From Mytilus californianus (lineage: Eukaryota > Mollusca > Bivalvia > Mytilida > Mytilidae), in NCBI RefSeq assembly GCF_021869535.1, contig NW_026262701.1, positions 50,595,278 to 50,659,277 of the forward strand: DNA of 64,000 nt. The letters run 5' to 3'. The notes under the pieces are model-generated. The model was not told the DNA's origin. It was given only the letters and a program-made list of their open reading frames with translations, and did not search any database. Position numbers and translations under genes: made by a program. Position 1 is the first letter of the stretch; the number at the start of each line of letters is the position of its first letter. Of this stretch, positions 13,501 to 27,700 are shown piece after piece.

Positions 13501-16500
13501 TGTCAATATTTTGAGTTAGAGCTGGAAGACTTTTCTATAATTTTGATATTATTTGTCCCAATAGTAGTACATTACACTGTAAAAATCTTTTTGAGATAGA
13601 GCAGGTGCGATTTTTTTAATTCGACTTTATTGTCTAAAAGAAATGCACTACGAAATAAATGTGTTCTCGGGCAATTTTTTAAGCCGAAATATTTGTCAAC
13701 ACGATGTTAAAACATCATCTTCGTATATTACCATCTTATAGTAGTACCGTTGTCAAATCTTTAGACTTATATAATTTTTTCTTTATCTGCGCAGTATTGT
13801 CTATTCTAGACGATCCGGTACATTTTTAATTTGCTGGTTGGTCTTTTTTATAGACTTTTATATATATATGTAAATTTGAGATGAAATATATATATATATA
13901 TTATGGTGTTAGCCCTGTATTATTACCACGTGTTATCCGATGGAGAAAGTTAGTAATAAAGTTGTCACATGTTTAGACGTGTATAATAAAATTTAAAAAC
14001 AATTTGATGTGGCGGCATGTTAATTCACATTATCATCCTTTACGACAAACAAAATAGCCGATCTGAAGGTACACCATCTACTTTCCACTATACATCATGT
14101 ACTGTGTTACAAACCTAGATAAAGCCGACGAGGAAAAGCATCACATCGACCACCAAATCTATATTTTTATGTAGCCTAGGTGGTCGAGTGGGCAAGGGCG
14201 CTGGCCACGGTGCAGGCGGTGTGGCCACGATGTCACAGACGCAAGGGTTCGAATCCCGCTGAGGGAAGAACAAAAATTTGATAACGCAAATTTACAGATC
14301 TAACTTTGTTGGGCTAAAATTGAGATGAAATATATATATATTTGCATGCACACATATAAAAATTGTGGTTTTTATCCAACGCAATCATAGGTTTGAACGT
14401 TGTTTTCAATTTAGACTTGTAGATTTTATTTGTTTCTTTATTTCTATAAAACAAGGTTCTGATTTTAAAACATATTTTTTAAGTTTTAAGTTATTATTTA
14501 TTGCAAAATATTTTTTTCGTATCAAGGATGTGATTTCAATACACATGTCAGATGTAATGACAATAATCATGGAAAATGCATATTGAAAGAATGGATTTGT
14601 GATGGATTACAAGACTGTGCGACGGCGTGGGACGAAACTTACTGTGGTTTGTTATTTGTATTTTGTTTTGTTGTGTCATTAGATTGATTTTGTCCTGTCG
14701 AAATATTTTATATCTGAGCAAACATTCACCGTTTTAGTCTCTTTGTTTTTCCTTAATTTTTTTCACCATTCCATACCATATCATCTTTCTCTAATAGTCA
14801 TATTTCATGTACAATTCGTACAAAAAAATCGACACTCAAGTCCATCCGTAATTTAACTTTTCCTGCTAAACTAATGTCTGTCGCATTTTAAAGACTTACG
14901 TCATTCATGTATAATTAGAGGAAACTCTCGGTAGATTTTGAGGTCAACAACTCAAAGGTCAATTAAATAGTTATCTAAAATAGACCAAAATTTGTGCAGA
15001 AAAAGAGGTTTCTCAATGTCGAATCAAAAACTAAAAATGGGATTCAAACCTGACTTTGATATATGGTAACATATGATAAGTGTTAGATCCCTATTGATTT
15101 TGAAATCACTTGATCTAAGGTCGAGATCATAGTTTCTAAACGTAGATGTGTTTAAGACAACATTATTGTCTAAACTCATAACAGAAAAAAATCATTCCTG
15201 AAAGTAAACAGAATCAACTATGCCATTATGTCACAAGAAGTTTTTCTCCTTTACAAGGGGCGTGGGGTATGTCAGTTTACTCACTTAAGGTTCTATAAGT
15301 GTGGTAGTTTTTTTTCTACTTAATCAAATGACAATGAAAGTAAGTGAACGCTAAACCGTCTAACTTATATAAAACATGGTTTACATACCAAAAATAATAA
15401 GTGTTTTTCAAAGGCATTGATACCTAAAGACTGAGCAACACGAACCCCAACAAAACCCTTTGTGATCTCACGTGCTCCGGAAGTGTAAGCAGATATTGTT
15501 CCACATGTGACACCCGTCGTTTTGCTAATTTAAGTAAAAGTTTGGTGACAAAGTCTCTATCAATGATGTCACATTAGTGGAAAAGAGGACGGGATTGTTG
15601 TTACGACAAAAGGCATATCCATCGTCTATCTGAGCAGACATTTATCATTGAATTCATCTAATATTTGTCTCCATTTAGTCAGAGTTTCTCATAGTCTTAC
15701 ATTCGTTATGTCAATTCAACTTTTACATAATCACATTCCGTGTTATTTTATGCCCATTTGGTTCATTTGGTATATTTACAAGATTTATGTATATGTTAGC
15801 GGCAATAAGTGAAATTAGGCACTAAGCTTAAATCCTAGGTAATAGGCTAACGCCTAGGAATTAAGTTATTGCCTGAAATTTTCAAGCATTAAGCTTATTT
15901 CCTGAAATCTGATGAAGATTATTCAACCTATTGCCAAACATCATTTCAGGAAATAAGTTAAATTTGGGGATAATTGTTTTATATTCCAAATACATGTTCA
16001 TTCGATGAAATATTCTTTATGAATGATATTTAAAAATTATATTCCAAAAATTAATAGTTTAGTATGACGTCCATTATCACTGAACTAGTATACATATTTG
16101 TTAAGGGGCCAGCTGAATGACGCCTCCGGGTGCGGGAGTTTCTCGCTGCATTGAAGACCCATTGGTGGCCTTCGGCTGTTGTCTGCTCTATGGTCGGGTT
16201 GTTGTCTCTTTGACACATTCCCCATTTTCATTCTCAATTTTATACATTCATTTAAAAGATCTTCAATTTTTCGTATTCAAAGCATAACTTCTCGTATTTC
16301 TTTGTGGTATTGCAAAAATAATGAGTTTTAGATAAGTAATTGTGTCAAATTGAAAAAGGGGAAATTGAAGATTCTATGTGAAAGTTATCTAAAGAAAATT
16401 CACTCTTCACTAATCGAGCCGGTTTGAACTGGTCACAAATAGACAACTGTAGATATGAATTGTTGCCAGTTACATTATCTTTCCATCGGTTTTATTAAAT

Positions 16501-18692
16501 ATATAAATGTTCTTAAATAGATATAAGAAGATGTGGTATGAGTGCCAATGAGACAACTCTCCATCCAAGTCACACTTTGTAAAAGTAAACCATTATAGGT
16601 CAAAGTACGGCCTTCAACACGGAGCCTGTTTAGTCTTTATTTGGATTATTAGCATTTAGGCGACAACACATTTCTTGAATCTTTCCGGAATCTAAATTTG
16701 AATCAGGAAAAACAAAGATCATATACCCAAGGGAAAAGTACGATGATCATTTGGCAAATATTAAATTTTTGGCAACAGAAAAGAAGGCAGCTATAGACTA
16801 TTACAACTAAAATGGTATGACATTTTTTAACATTGAAGGTTTGAATGACTTGTTACTAAAGGAAACAAGAATGATGATGGAAATTTCAAAGTTTATGTTA
16901 TTTTCTAGAGGAATTGTGTGGTATTTTGGGAAAACACATAAAGAAATAGGTCATAGCGGCCCATTATTATTGTAGACCGTATAATATATTAATCAACCTA
17001 ATAATGGATTGCAAACATTTTCCATGTACCATTTCTTCCATTTTGTTAAAATTATAACACAATAAAAAGCGCATAGGGAAGGGGTAGTAGTAAAACCCAT
17101 CTTATCTAAAGAGTTATACGGAAGAGGACAGGTTGATTTAATGGATTTCCAATCAAAGTCAGATGGAAACTATAATGTCTAATGGTGTACCAAGATCACA
17201 TACCAAAATTTTGTACTATTAGAGCTCTTGCGTCAAAAAGTGTTTCAAAGGATGGCTTCTAATTTAATTGATGTTTTCACAATATTTGGTGTGCCACATG
17301 AACAGCAAAGTGCCAAAGTCGTGAATTTACAGTTTTTGTTATATCCGAATTAATGCTAATGTGGCCAGAACTAGTTACTGTTCACTGGAAGCCAATACAT
17401 CGCCAATCACAGGGTAGTTTGAGTGGTCAAACAGAAATAGTTATGGCATGCTTACTGCATGGATGGGGGAAAACGAATTAACTAAGTGGTCAATTGGAAT
17501 AAAATTCGTCCATATACAAAAAAATTCTGTTCTACACAAATGTATTGAACGATCACAGATGAAAATGCTAGAAACTTAAGACTTTGCAATATCTCCGCAC
17601 CAAGTGGTAACAAATAAATTTCAATACAATTTTCTATCAATATTAAAATAAAGAGATGTGGTATGATTGCCAATGAGACAACTATCCAACAAGTTTACAT
17701 ATATTTTAAGAGGTATATTCAATGAGTTTTGTTATCAATAGTTTACTAATTATTTTATTTTAGGTAATTCACATTTAAACTTCAGTTCTTATTTTTTTAA
17801 TTATGTACCAAATGTATTTTAACTTTGAATAACTTTCTTTTTATTTACTCTCATTTACATTTGGGTATTAACATTAATGCCTGGACATAATTTTCAGGAT
17901 TTAAGTTTAAATCCTAAGATTTAAGAGTAATAACTAACATTATTAGGCAATAGACTTACTGCCGAGGCGTTAGCTTATTGCCTAGGGTTTAAGCTTAATG
18001 CCTAATTTCACTTATTACCCCTAACATATACATGAAATATCAATGTACTATCTAAAAAAATACAGGTACAGATTTCAGTAACAACAAAACCGACACTCGA
18101 GCCCATCCCTGATCAAATATTTCTTTCTAATCTAATGTCTTACATGTTTGCAATACTTATATCCGACTTTAATTCTCCGTTTATTTTATGATATCTTGGT
18201 ATTATTATTCTAGCAATTTGACTAGTAATTAATATTTGAGCAAAGAGTTTATAAAACTTTGGATAGACTATTACCTAGTTCCGGTGGTATCATCAACCAT
18301 GATTCATTGTTCTAGATTTGTAAAGATTTAGTTTATACATTTCTATAATTAAGCAAGTGATAAGTTAACATTCTATCAATAACTACAATTTTACCAAATA
18401 CAACAGAACTGATTTTTGTCGAGCCTGCGAAATTTATTTCACGAAAGCGAGACATAGCGATCCTAGATTCCGTCGTCGGCGTCGGCGGCGTCAACATTTA
18501 GGTTCAGTCTGTGGTTATAGTTTTTTTTATTCATCAATAACTTTGTCAAACCTACATGGAATTTTATGAAATTTGAACAGAAGCTTGTTTATGACTTAAA
18601 TGTTGTATCCAGTGAAAAATTTTGAAAATATTTATTTTCATTTTTATACGACCGCAAAAAAATTTTTGTGGTCGTATATTGGTATGACGTTG

Positions 18693-18730
<38 letters not shown>

Positions 18731-21700
18731 TGGCGTCGTCCGGCGTCGTCCGAAGACACATTGGTTTTCGCACTCTAACTTTAGTTTAAGTGAATGGATC
18801 TCTATGAAATTTTACCACAAGGTTCAATACCACAAAAGGAAGGTTGGGATTGATTTTGGGGGTTATGGTACCAACAGTAAAGGAATTAGCATTTTTGTAT
18901 CTTCCAGACATAACTTGTGTGTTAGTGTATGGATCTCTCTGACATTGTACCACAAGGTTCCATATCACAAAAGGAATGCTGGGATTGATTTTGTGGGCAA
19001 TTGCCTCAAAATTTTAGGAATTAGGGGCCAAAAAAGGGGCAAAAAAACAAGCATTTTTCTAGTTTCATGACAATAACTTGTGTGTAAGTATATGGATCTT
19101 TCTGAAATTGTACTACAGGGTTCCATATCATAAAGGGAAAGCTGGAATTGAGTTTGGGGGTAATTGCCGAAACGTTTAGGAATTGGGGGCCAAAAAGGGG
19201 CCAAAAATAAGCATTTTTCTAGTTTCCAGACAATAACTTGTGTTCAAGTGTATGGATCTCTCTGAAATTGTACTGCAAGGTACCATACCACAAAGGGAAG
19301 GCTGGGATGATGATGGGGGTAATTGCCTCAATATTTTAGGAATTAGGGGCCAAAAAGGGGCAAAAAACAAGCATTTTTCTAGTTTCAGGACAATAACTTG
19401 TGTGTAAGTGTATGGATCTTTCTGAAATTGTACTACAAGGTTCCATATCACAAAGGGAAAGCTGGGTTTGAGTTTGGGGGTAATTGCCCTAAACGTTTAG
19501 GAATTTGGGGCCAAAAAGGGGCCAAAAAACACATTTTTCTAGTTTCCAGACAATAACTTGTGTTCAAGTGTATGGATCTCTCTGAAATTGTACTGCAAGG
19601 TACCATACCACAAAGGGAAGGTGAGGATTAAGTTTGGGGGTGATGAATCATAAGGGGGTTCAAAAAATTGGGGGGGGGGGGGGGGATTTCTTTTTTTTTC
19701 CTTTTTTTTTTTCTTTTAAAATTTTCCATTTTAAGTTGGTTATTTCTGATTTATATTTAAAAGCAAATAATAATGATATGGTGGGAGATACACACCAAAC
19801 AGGATGTGTAAATTATTATATAATAAGTATTGTGCAATAGCAAGAAATTTTCAATTGCACAGTATTGCACAATAGCAAGAAATCTTCAATTGCACAGTAT
19901 TGCGCAATAGCAAGAAATCTTCAATTGCACAGGATTGCGCAATAGCAAGAAATATCCAATAGCACAATATTGCGCAATAGCAAGAAATTGTCAATTGTAC
20001 AGTATTGCGCAATAGCAAGAAATATTTAATTGCACAGTATTGTGCAAAAGAAGATACTTCGTATAAATTGCTTATTTCTTGACCAATTTCAATGGGGTTT
20101 TATTCTTGAATTCTTGGGGTTCTTTAATATGCTGAATCTAACCGTGTATTTAGATTTTGGATTTTGGGCCCCGTTTTTAAATTGGTCCACATTGAGGTCC
20201 AAAGGGTCCAAAATTAAACTTTGTTTGATTTCATCAAAAATTGAATTATTTGGGTTCTTTGATATGCCGAATCTAACCGTGTATTTAGATTCTTAATTTT
20301 TGGTTCCGTTTTCAAATTGGTCTACATTAAGGTCCAAAGGGTCCAAAATAAAACTTAGTTTGATTTTAACAAAAATTGAATTCTTAGGGTTCTTTGATAT
20401 GCTGAATCTAAACACGTATTTAGATTTTTGATTATGGGCCCAGTTTTCAAGTTGGTCCAAATCGGGGTCCAAAATTAAACTTTGTTTGATTTCAACAAAA
20501 ATTGAATATATGGGGTTCTTTGATATGCTGAATCTAACCATGTATTTAGATTTTTGATTTTTGGGCCCCGTTATCAACTTTGTCCACATTGAGGTCAAAA
20601 GGGTCCAAAATTAAAATTTGTTTGATTTCATCAAAAATTGAATTCTTGGGGTTCTTTGATATGCTGAATCTAACCATTTATTTAGATTTTGGATATTAGA
20701 CCATAATAGGTGAATGTCCAATTTAAAATTTTTAAGTTCTTAGACCACATTTATTCTGTGTCAGAAACCTATGCTGTGTCAAATATTTAATCACAATCCA
20801 AATGCAAAGCTGTATCAAGCGGAGCATTTTATTCTATATTTTACTAATAAATGGACTTAGTTTTTTTTACAGTTAACATTTATATTTAGTCTGAGGTTAA
20901 AGTATTTCAGTCACCAATAACTTTGTTAAACCTTCACGGAATTTTATGAAATTTGGACAGAAGCTTATTTATGACCAACAGACAGTATCCAGAGCTTAAT
21001 TTTGAAAATATTTATTTTCATTTTTCCGTATTTTTCTGATAAGTGAACTTAATTGTTTTACAGTTAACACTTAGGCTCAGTCTGAGGTTAAAGTTTTTCA
21101 GTCATCAAAAACTTTGTCAAACCTTCATGGAAATTTATGAAATTTGGATAGAAGCCAAACCTTCATGGAAATTTATGAAATTTGGATAGAAGCTTGTTTA
21201 TGACCAAAGTACAGTATCCAGAGCGAAATTTTGAAAATATTTCTTTTCAATTGTCCGTATTTTACTGATAAATGGACTTTGTTTGTTTAATGTTAAAAAA
21301 GTAGATACAGTCTGGGGTTAAAGTTTGTTACACATCAATTACTATGTCAAACCTACGTAGAGTTTTATGAAACTTTGGCAGACGTTTTTTAATGATTAAT
21401 AGATAATGTCTGAAGCAAACCTTTGAAAATATATTTTTTTCATTTTTAGTATTTTTCTGATAGATAGACTTCAATTACAGACAGTCTGGGATTAAATTTG
21501 TTTGACATGATAAATGTGTAAACCGTCATGGATTGTTATGAAACTTGGACAAAAGTTAATCTTCAAGACCAAGAAAGAGCATCCAAAGAATTTTTTTTTT
21601 AATTCTGTTTTTTACTGATAAATGGAGTCACTTTTTAAGTCAGCATTACACTTTAACACTAACAGCAGCAATAGCAGGCGAGACACAGGGTTCTGCGGAA

Positions 21701-24700
21701 CCCCTTATGAATTTTTACATTTAAATTGTATACACCTGCTGATGATATAACTCTTATGTCTTCATCTTTTGATTTCACAAAGGTGTAGGAAAGATTTTTT
21801 TTTGTTAAAATGTTTGGTATAAGGAGTTATGAAAACTTTTGTAGATTCTGACACTAATCAATGCAGTCCTGATGCTTTTGACTGTGGAGATGGGAAGTGT
21901 ATAGTTAAGGATCGTAGATGTGATGAGATAGCAGATTGCGCAAATATGAAAGATGAAATGGACTGTCGTAAGTTCGTCCACTACTATACGAGAGCTAAAA
22001 AAGAAAGGGAGAAAATGACTAAATTATATTCAATACTTATATCGTAGTTTTGATTTTATAATTTTACAGACTGTCTTCGTTTTTGGTCAAGGTAGTTTTT
22101 GATGAAGTTGAAGTTCAATCAAATTGAAACAACTTAGTACACATGTTCCCTATGATATGATCTTTCTAATTTTAATGCCAAATTAGAGTTTTGACCCCAA
22201 TTTCACGGTCCACTGAACATAGACAATGATAGTGCGAGTGGGGCATCCGTGTACTATGGACACATTCTTGTTTCCTTCAATTTTCAACGAGAAAATTGTG
22301 TACATTTGAACTAAAACGAGGCTTGCACCTATTTGTGGTAATGATGACATATATTTGCCTTAGTATTTCGTAAAAGATTCATATGGGCGATATTTACAAC
22401 CATAACTTCGAACCGATAGTTTATGCCGAAATGGTCATTCCCCGAAGGTGTTATCCAACCAACAATAAATACTTATGTTTAACGGTAAATTATCAATTAA
22501 TTCTTTTATTTCTATTAAACAAATTCGTGAATTTTACTTCTATGTCGCAATTAAGCAATGTTCTCTAATATAAATTTTGTTATTCTTATCGGGTCCGTAA
22601 TACCTTGGTTTTCCTCATCCCAATTATTTAGTATGAGTTTTACCTAGGTAAATGCAACACAGCAGACATATTATTTTTCCTTTTTTCAATTCTTATTAAA
22701 ACTGTAATATGAGTTTAAGCAAACTGGTCTGAAAGGATTTCTATGTCATCACCTGCTTATGCCCCTTCACATACACAAATTTTTCTCACAAGTATTAATG
22801 GATCGCACGAATTTATGGATTCTTACGATTTGGCCTCTTTTACGACCGATTTAAGAGTTGCTACGAGTTATTACGATGTATTTACGGTAAAATTCCACGA
22901 ATTGTAACGAGTTGTCACGAATAACTACGAAAAACTTTCTGGCATTGTACGAGCTTTTAAAGGATTGTTACGAGTATATTACAGAATGTTACTATTCATC
23001 AGAGCTTTTATGTATTAGTTAGGACCTGTTAATGTGTTGTTACGAATAGTTACGAGTTAGTTATGAGTATTTACACAAGTCCTTACGATTTCGCAGCTTT
23101 TATACCTTTCTCCAAATCGTAAACAATACGTAAGAATACGTAAAGTATACGTATATTTTCATAAAGTACTCATAACTTCACGTAAATTGCTCGTAATAAG
23201 TAAAGCTATTGTAACACGACCCGAATGAAAACGTGAGCAACACGCAAGCACTTGTAATAATAGGTAAATAATCCGTAAACAAATCGTTAACTTACCGTAA
23301 GAAATCTTTAAAATATTTGTTACGAGTCATTTACAGATTCTTATGAGTAGTTTACGGATGGTTACGTGTTGTTGCGAGCAGTTTACGATAGATACTTACA
23401 GATTGTTACGATTTATTTACGGAAAACCTAATCCATGGACAATCGTAATAAGTTTTTTTGACATGTCCAAAAGTTTGCCTCTCCTTTCACGGATCCTTAA
23501 GATTGTCTGCGGGTTGTTGCTAGTTACGTACGGATACTAGCAAGTTTTTTTACGGATACTTGCTATTGACTACAAGTTTGCGAGCCGTAAGGACTCATAA
23601 GAACAATCCGTGTATGTGAAGGGGTATCACTGCAAAAAAAAAAGATATCAAATTTTTGAAACGTTTTTGGTGTTGCTATAGGTAAAATATTTTATATTGA
23701 ATGAAGCTTATTCGCAGTTCATTATATAAATAACACATATCTGAGAGGGTGATAGAGCAGATTGTTACCCCGAGAAAACATTGTCAACTGAGGCGAAGCC
23801 AAGGTTGACAATGTCTTTTCGAGGGGTAACAATCTGCTCTATCACCCTCTCGGCTATGTGTTATTTAATAATTTATTTATTATACTGAATGTTCTGTTAT
23901 TACTGTCTATCAAATTTCAAATTCAAATTCAAAGTAATAAACCATGTCGTCTTACACATAACAATCATCCGTATTTATTAAAGCGCACATTTGAGCAAGC
24001 GTCTCCGTGAAGGATAATAGAGTATTTGCCATGGAATAGAGTAAATTGTCTCCCTCGTATCAACCAATCAAAATCTGGCATTTTGACATGAAGTATACTA
24101 ATAGTATTTAACTAAACTGTAAGTAGAAATAGATATCATTGAAAAGAAACTTGTGTTGCAAAAACACTAGGTAGATGGTTCTATAGTGTATGGACGTCAA
24201 GTGGCATATAATTTATTCTGATTCAGGATGGTGGTCTGTAAATACTCGATTTGTTTCGAAAGATGGATATTCGATTTTACAGCTTATTGTGTAATTACTT
24301 TTGTAAATTTTGACTATGATTGAATTTGAAAGTTCAAAACTAAGGTATTATTTGACTTTCATCTACTATGAACATTTTGGTTATTCAGCATGTGACCTTA
24401 AAACCCACTCAAGATGTGACGATGATGATAACGGCAAATGCATTAGTAACAGTTACATTTGTGACAGAACTGTGGATTGTATAACAGGGTGGGATGAAGA
24501 AAAGTGTGGTAAGTTTCTTCATATCTTTTTATAACTGGTTCAATAATGTATACAAATTACTGAAATAAGAAAAGTTATATTTGAAATTTAGAAAGCACTA
24601 TCATCTAAGCTCTGGAAACAAACAAACATAATTAAGAAATACGATATAAATGAATTGCAGATTTAGCTTTTTCGTTATGGTTGCATGACCTATCAATGTG

Positions 24701-27700
24701 ACTTCAAATAAAATATTGATGTTACAGTCTTATGAGCTATTAAGCAATTGAATTTGATTGATGAAATGTATAATTTTCATCATTTAAAAGTGTACTGAGA
24801 AGAAAATAATTTTCAATAGTTCATATCAAAATATCTGCCTCAAAATATATTAATGCTGAAATTTTGTACCCATTCGTAATATAAGTGTACTATAAGATTG
24901 ATATTTTAGTCTTAGATACATGATTTTTTTATTAGTTGTTATTGGCTTTGAACTAGCTGTCAGTAACTGCGAGTACTCTCAAATCTCAGGTCTGAGTTTT
25001 TGTTTGATGTTTTTTCTACTTTTTATCGATCTGATGAGTTAATCCTTTTTCAACTGAATGAAGGCCGTACTGTTACCTATAACTGCTTACATCCAATTTG
25101 TTTGAACTTTGGTGGATAGTTGTCTCATTGGCAATCATACAATATCTCCTTATATTTAAAAGAAACAGTAGTATACCGCTGTTCAATAGTCATAAATCGA
25201 TTTAACTGAAACAAATCCGGGTCACAAACCAAAACCGAGGGAAACACATCAATCATAAGAGGAAAACGACGGAACAACATAAACACTGAACTGCTACAAA
25301 AACAAACGCCAACATACATAGAAACGGACTATTTGATAACAACTGCCGTATTCCTTACTTGGTACAGGACATTTTAAGAAAACATGGTTGGTTGAACCTG
25401 GTTTTATGGCTAGCCAAACCTCCCGCTTATATGGCTTATATAGTTTATATTTGATAAAAAATTGATATTGAGATGATCAATCCGGATTTTTATGCAACGC
25501 CGACATCAAGTCATGTTTAGAATTATAGACAATGGCCCTTGAAGTTCATATCAACTTTGAACAGTTTCGCATTGAATTATGGTAATGTTTTCATGAGATG
25601 AATACATAATGATATGCATAGTTGGTGTTTAACATTTGTCACTTTTTATATTGAAATATTAAGATTGTAAGAACAACCCATTCAAATTCCAATGCAATGA
25701 TGGAACATGTCTGTCTATTGCAAAAAGATGTGACGTCTACATTGATTGTGGAATGGACGCTGAAGATGAACAGGACTGTCGTAAGTTATATTTAATATTG
25801 TTGCACAAAAAATTATAAATATCATTAAATTATGATATAATATTGGACGAGGTTGCAATGTATTTGCAAATTCTATTGCAATAATCCTTTGATTTTATGA
25901 TAAAATTTTGATATGACATCACAACAATATCAACTCTATCATAACATCATTAATAACAAAAGAGAACAGACCAGTGATACAAATTATACTGCGTCGCATA
26001 GAAATATCGAGACCAATTACGTTACTATACAGAAATTCACATTTTCTACATAAGAAAATGCCTGTACCAAGTCAGGAATATGACAGTTGTTATCCATTCG
26101 TTTGATGTGTTTGAGCTTTTGATTTTGCCATTTGCTTAGGGACTTTCCGTTTAGAATTTTCCTCGGAGTTCGGTATTTTTGTTATTTTACTTTTTCCTTA
26201 ACTTATAACATACATGTGATAATGTGTAATACTTATTTATAATTTGCGATGATACAGTGTTACTTCCCCATTGATGTTAGCTCCACGTCAAATTATGTTC
26301 AGCTACAATAAAGCTTGTTGTATCGCTGCTTTATGTCTTTTTAATACATAATACATCAAAATAACAGTAGATTGCTTTAAAAATACTTTGTCTACATATT
26401 TTATTTGTTTACAGCATGTTCCTCACCAACACATTTCCAGTGTTTGACTGGAACTTGCATACCAGCCAACAGACTTTGTGATCGTATCCGAGACTGTCCA
26501 GATGAAGAGGATGAACTTTTCTGTGGTATTCATTTATTGACTTATTTTAAAAGATTAAAATCCAAATGTACTTAGTTGAAATAGATCATAATAAATTACA
26601 ATAACGGAACAAATTTTACCGCACCAGACGCGAATTTCGACTAATAATGAGGCCAAAATGTTTGAAAATCCAAAACCATATCAATTGATGTGTTTGAATT
26701 ACATGTATAGATATTTTTTTGCATTATTTGAATTAATGACGAAAGAAATGTATTGCATTATGGAAATATTATTTTTTTGGAATTTTCGTGTCGGTAAAGC
26801 ATTGACTGTAATGAATACTGTGAAATATTAGCAACAAGATTGGAAATTGAATGTGTTAATGATGCCTCATTAAGTTTTGCCAATTGTAATGACTCTTGTT
26901 TTTGTGAGTGAAACCTTTGTTTTTAAGTATATCTAATGTTATTAAAACTTGACGTGTACACTCATCGGAACTGTATTTTCTTGAATATTAAACTAATGGT
27001 TATTTCTTTTTTCCCCAGATCGACCAATTAAGGGTAAGTAGATGTATATAAGTGAATTGCATTTCAGTCCACATTTTCTGGTATATTATCTAACAGCATT
27101 TTACAGAACAAATCGATTGTGGCGGTGACGATCATGCTTATGAATATAGTATTGTTGTTGAGCGTAAAAGCAACAATTTATAAGTCTGGTATCTTTGACG
27201 ATTTTTTCAAAATCCATTCAGATATTTACCGTTTCCGTGAACCACCTATCACGTCGTCATGCAAGGTGTTTTTCTCTCATTAAAACGAGATGTGGGGTAT
27301 AATTACTCAATGGACTTTAATTTAAAAACTTTCAATCACTCATTTAAACTTCGGAAATAAAAAACGTACATTAGGAAAAGAAATTCTTTATCACAACTGA
27401 TTACAATCATATGGGATATCGTATCTTATGATAGAGGAATGTAAACCAGGCTATGCTGCATGTGGAGAAGATAGATGTATCTTGGAGGAGTTCATGTGTG
27501 ATGGATACTATGACTGCTTAACCCACACTGATGAAGCCAAAGAAAGGTGTTGTAAGTATTGAGCTGTTCCTAATAAAATCTCGTTTTATGAATTTGTAGA
27601 ATTAGACATACATACGGTCTTGGATTGATTGATTATTTCAACATGATTAGACGTTGCTCTAACATCTTTGTAATTAAACAAAGATATACTATTAAAACAA

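Noticed and set aside
18564-19070. Open frames with poly-Ser (plus) and poly-Arg (minus)
   Set aside because: They are translations of the (GTC)n microsatellite and the 160-bp array, with no conserved protein feature.
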